From positions 496,001-560,000 of the forward strand of contig CAVZCU010000013.1 of the NCBI GenBank assembly GCA_963773845.1: DNA of 64,000 bases. The letters are read 5' to 3'. The notes beneath the pieces are model-generated. The model did no database searches. It was not told the DNA's origin and saw only the letters and a list, made by a program, of their open reading frames with translations. The stretch's first letter is position 1, and every line of letters begins with the position of its first letter. This DNA is from SIAJ01 sp963773845. GTDB taxonomy: Bacteria; Planctomycetota; Planctomycetia; Gemmatales; Gemmataceae. Both the position numbers and the translations under genes were made by a program. Shown here in pieces: positions 61,736 through 64,000 of this stretch.

Positions 61736-62782
61736 ATGTTGGCCCCCATCTTTGCACAAGGCAAACAAATCGATAGCAGCCAGGTTTGGATCTTCGTTGT
61801 CGCGGGCATCGCCCTGCTGATCTTTCTGTTCATGTTGATTCTGTTTTTCAGTTTCGTTCGGCTTTACATTCAGAGCTTGCTGACCGGAGCCAAGATCGGA
61901 ATCTTCGATCTGATTGGCATGAAATTGCGAAATGTCGATTACTCGATGATCGTTCGTCAGAAAATCGCCATGGTCCAGGCTGGGGTCCGGGTCACGACGG
62001 AAGACCTGGAAAGTCATTTTCTGGCGCGTGGCAACGTGCCGAAGACTGCAACTGCGGTCATCGCGGCTCATAAGGCTGGCATCGACCTGCCCTGGAAGAC
62101 CGCCGCCGCGGTTGATCTGGCTGGTCGCGATATACTCGACGCGGTGCGCACCAGCGTCAATCCGAAAGTCATCGATTGCCCGGACGCGTCGAAAGGCCGG
62201 ACATTTCTCGACGCTGTCTGCCGCAACGGTATTCAGTTGCGTTGCAAAGCCCGTGTCACCGTCCGAACCAAGCTCGAACGCCTGGTCGGTGGGGCAACCG
62301 AAGAAACGATCATTGCCCGCGTCGGTGAAGGCATCGTCAAGGCCATTGGCTCCGCGGATGAACACAAGGTCGTGCTGGCGAACCCGAACTTGATTTCGCA
62401 GACCGTGCTGCACAACTCACTGGACTCGCAAACGGCATTCGAAATCGTCTCGATCGATATTGCCGATATCGAGGTCGGTGAGAACATCGGCGCTAAGCTG
62501 GCGGCCGACCAGGCGGCAGCGGACCTGCGAGTCGCTCAGGCGGAGGCCGAAAAGCGCCGTGCGGCCGCCGTCGCTCGTGAGCAGGAAATGACCGCCGAAG
62601 TGCAGGAAAACCGGGCCAAAGTCGTCCTGGCGGAAGCGGAAGTGCCTTTGGCCATCGCCCAGGCGTTCAAGGACGGCCGGCTTGGTGTCATGGACTATTA
62701 CAATCTGAAAAACCTTCAGGCTGATACGAATATGCGGTCCAGCATCGCGGGACCGAATTCGGATGGACAGAACAACCGGTGA
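61736..62782 (+). CDS. floA: Flotillin-like protein FloA
   Basis: FloA scaffolds membrane microdomains. 348 residues, intact: membrane segment near 18-40 (IFVVAGIALLIFLFMLILFF), SPFH domain (VRQKIAMVQAGVRVTTEDLE, GIDLPWKTAAAVDLAGRDIL, CRNGIQLRCKARVTVRTKLE, VGGATEETIIARVGEGIVKA), then a coiled-coil rich in Ala and Glu (AADLRVAQAEAEKRRAAAVA, QEMTAEVQENRAKVVLAEAE) and PLAIAQAFKDGRLGVMDYYN. The neighbouring NfeD genes are its usual partners. Confidence 0.95.
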   Translation: MLAPIFAQGKQIDSSQVWIFVVAGIALLIFLFMLILFFSFVRLYIQSLLTGAKIGIFDLIGMKLRNVDYSMIVRQKIAMVQAGVRVTTEDLESHFLARGNVPKTATAVIAAHKAGIDLPWKTAAAVDLAGRDILDAVRTSVNPKVIDCPDASKGRTFLDAVCRNGIQLRCKARVTVRTKLERLVGGATEETIIARVGEGIVKAIGSADEHKVVLANPNLISQTVLHNSLDSQTAFEIVSIDIADIEVGENIGAKLAADQAAADLRVAQAEAEKRRAAAVAREQEMTAEVQENRAKVVLAEAEVPLAIAQAFKDGRLGVMDYYNLKNLQADTNMRSSIAGPNSDGQNNR

Positions 62783-62815
62783 CTTTGACTTCCGACCTTT
62801 GAATTCTGGTGTCCC

Positions 62816-63463
62816 ATGGGACCAATGGCTTTAATCGTCCTCGGCCTCTTCGTTCTGGTGTGGATCATCAGCGCGGTGGTCAAGGCGTCGCAATCCACGG
62901 GTCCGACCGGTCGCCAACCTGGGGCACGGCCGCGGCCCATGGGGAACTCTCCTCAAGTCGAACGAACATCGGATACGAACATCGATCGGTTCATGGCGGA
63001 AATCGACCGATTGCGCCGGCGGGGGGAAGGCGCTTCCGCCAAGCGGCCTCAAGGTTCGCGGACCATTGCGGAACCGCGTCAGGGCACTCGATCAGAATCC
63101 CGACCGCGTGGCCCGGAGAGCCGGGATCGTGAGCGCAAGCCGCGCCAACCCGGTCGCCCTACAACCGCTCCCACACCATTGCCCGTGGAACCCGTGCCGG
63201 TTTTGCGGCCGGTCGAGCGCATGTCTCCCTCCGCTCCGACAGCGCCGCTGCCACCGCCTGCACCGCCTCCCAAACCCGCCAAGCCCGCCAAGCCGGCCGC
63301 AGTCGCGAAGGTCGTTCCTCCGTCGCCCGTGCTACAGGTGCTCCAGGGAGTTTTGAAATCGAAGCAAGGCCCGGCGGCAGCGCTGATTCTCGCCGAGATC
63401 TTCAGTGAGCCGCCGGGAAAACGGGGCTCAGTTCGCGGGCAGAATCGCCCCAAAATCGGCTAA
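62816..63463 (+). CDS. Single-TM protein with Pro/Arg-rich tail
   Basis: 215 residues. N-terminal membrane segment MALIVLGLFVLVWIISAVVK, then a long disordered basic region rich in Arg, Pro, Ser and Gln, with a Pro/Ala stretch (PLPPPAPPPKPAKPAKPAA). A short ordered end (SPVLQVLQGVLKSKQGPAAA, LILAEIFSEPPGKR) is a plausible binding helix. It follows floA by 33 nt and may be a microdomain-associated protein. No family recognised. Confidence 0.7.
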   Translation: MGPMALIVLGLFVLVWIISAVVKASQSTGPTGRQPGARPRPMGNSPQVERTSDTNIDRFMAEIDRLRRRGEGASAKRPQGSRTIAEPRQGTRSESRPRGPESRDRERKPRQPGRPTTAPTPLPVEPVPVLRPVERMSPSAPTAPLPPPAPPPKPAKPAKPAAVAKVVPPSPVLQVLQGVLKSKQGPAAALILAEIFSEPPGKRGSVRGQNRPKIG

Positions 63464-63467
63464 CAGA

Positions 63468-64000
63468 TTATTCGTCGCGCAATTCTTCGTCCGATGGCGT
63501 GATTCGCAGCGGTTCGCCGTCGCGGTATTGCTCCGCTCGTGCCATATACTCCTGTCGCCCATCCTCCGAGTCGGCTAACTCAGCGGCACGTTCGGCCCAT
63601 TTCTCGGCCTCAACGAAATTGCCGACCTCCGCATGGGCGGCGGCCAGAGTGTCGAGGTAGCCTGGGGTCTGCCATTCGGATAACTCGCAGGCACGCGTTG
63701 CGCATTCCAGCGCCCGACGGCCATTCCGCACCAATGGATCGGGAGCCGTGCTCCACACCCATGCCAAGTAATTGAATGTCGATGCGCTGCTCGGGTCGCA
63801 CTTGAGGGCCGAGGTATGATCGCGGACGGCTTTCAAGTATTCTCGGTTGTAATAGTGCAACATCGCCCGGCGGTTGAAGAGCCGCGGCGACTCCGAATTG
63901 CGCTTGACGGCCTCATTCAAATCCGCCAGGGCCTCTTCGCGCCGGCCGAGCTTATGCAACGTCTCGGCCCGGTACTCGTACGTCGGAGCGTGGTTCGGAT
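63468..64000 (-). CDS. TPR repeat protein, 5' end outside window
   Basis: The frame is open to the right edge. Successive TPR-like helix pairs occur: RREEALADLNEAVKRNSESP, REYLKAVRDHTSALKCDPSS, and WQTPGYLDTLAAAHAEVGNF, with VEAEKWAERAAELA. The end is acidic (RITPSDEELRDE). It is convergent with the preceding gene, with only 4 nt between stops. Likely a protein-interaction module, maybe the tail of a larger kinase or sensor; the rest is not visible. Confidence 0.75.
   Translation of the reverse strand, partial: PNHAPTYEYRAETLHKLGRREEALADLNEAVKRNSESPRLFNRRAMLHYYNREYLKAVRDHTSALKCDPSSASTFNYLAWVWSTAPDPLVRNGRRALECATRACELSEWQTPGYLDTLAAAHAEVGNFVEAEKWAERAAELADSEDGRQEYMARAEQYRDGEPLRITPSDEELRDE

Overview
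The window looks like a chromosomal segment of a planctomycete, most likely of the Gemmata/Gemmataceae type. The support is a TIGR02996 leucine-rich-repeat protein, a DUF1501 plus DUF1549/DUF1553 (PSD1) gene pair, planctomycete-type sigma factors, a large Ser/Thr kinase, an ISAzo13 (Rhodopirellula-type) transposase and an oversized SecE. No species is claimed.

Layout. Positions 1-14415 (minus strand) hold one long informational cluster. In transcription order it runs tRNA-Thr(TGT), tRNA-Tyr, tRNA-Gly, tRNA-Thr(GGT), tuf, tRNA-Trp, secE, nusG, rplK, rplA, rplJ, rplL, rpoB, rpoC (cut by the window edge). 14552-16425 holds a PSP1/RicT protein, a Minf_1886-like protein and a small membrane-anchored protein. 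16496-30566 is mixed metabolism and regulation: lipoprotein, FGGY kinase, ABC-2 permease, ECF sigma factor, Rpn-like nuclease relatives, Rieske oxygenase, Ser/Thr kinase, M20 peptidase, second sigma factor, NupC transporter, FAA hydrolase. 30650-45338 holds secreted or envelope enzymes (esterase, DUF1501/PSD1 pair, Gfo/Idh oxidoreductase, Asp/Asn hydroxylase, glycosyltransferase, S9 peptidase) and a REP-associated transposase with its REPs. 45412-52793 is a four-gene Gld-like ABC operon (ATPase, permease, GldG-like, DUF4340). 52907-54122 is the LRR protein. 54517-57880 is a repeat array invaded by a MITE, by an IS4-like element, and by an ISAzo13 element inside that. 58163-63463 is an NfeD-NfeD-NfeD-flotillin operon, followed by a TPR protein cut by the right edge.

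Two genome-wide themes matter most. First, many intergenic spaces contain arrays of degenerate 7-mers followed by the reverse-complement array, making hairpins with arms of about 25-38 bp. They repeatedly begin at, or supply, the stop codon of the upstream gene. Unit sequences differ between loci, but the 7-nt period and the inverted layout are kept; one 38+38 element occurs twice, 25 kb apart, and one array lies inside the PSD1 coding sequence. Second, about 25 frameshifts break otherwise well conserved genes, including essential rpoB, rpoC, rplK and rplL. Several are one-base changes in G/C homopolymers, so I read them as uncorrected sequencing errors and annotate those genes across the shifts. 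The one frameshift I think is biological is the A8 slippery site in the ISAzo13 transposase.
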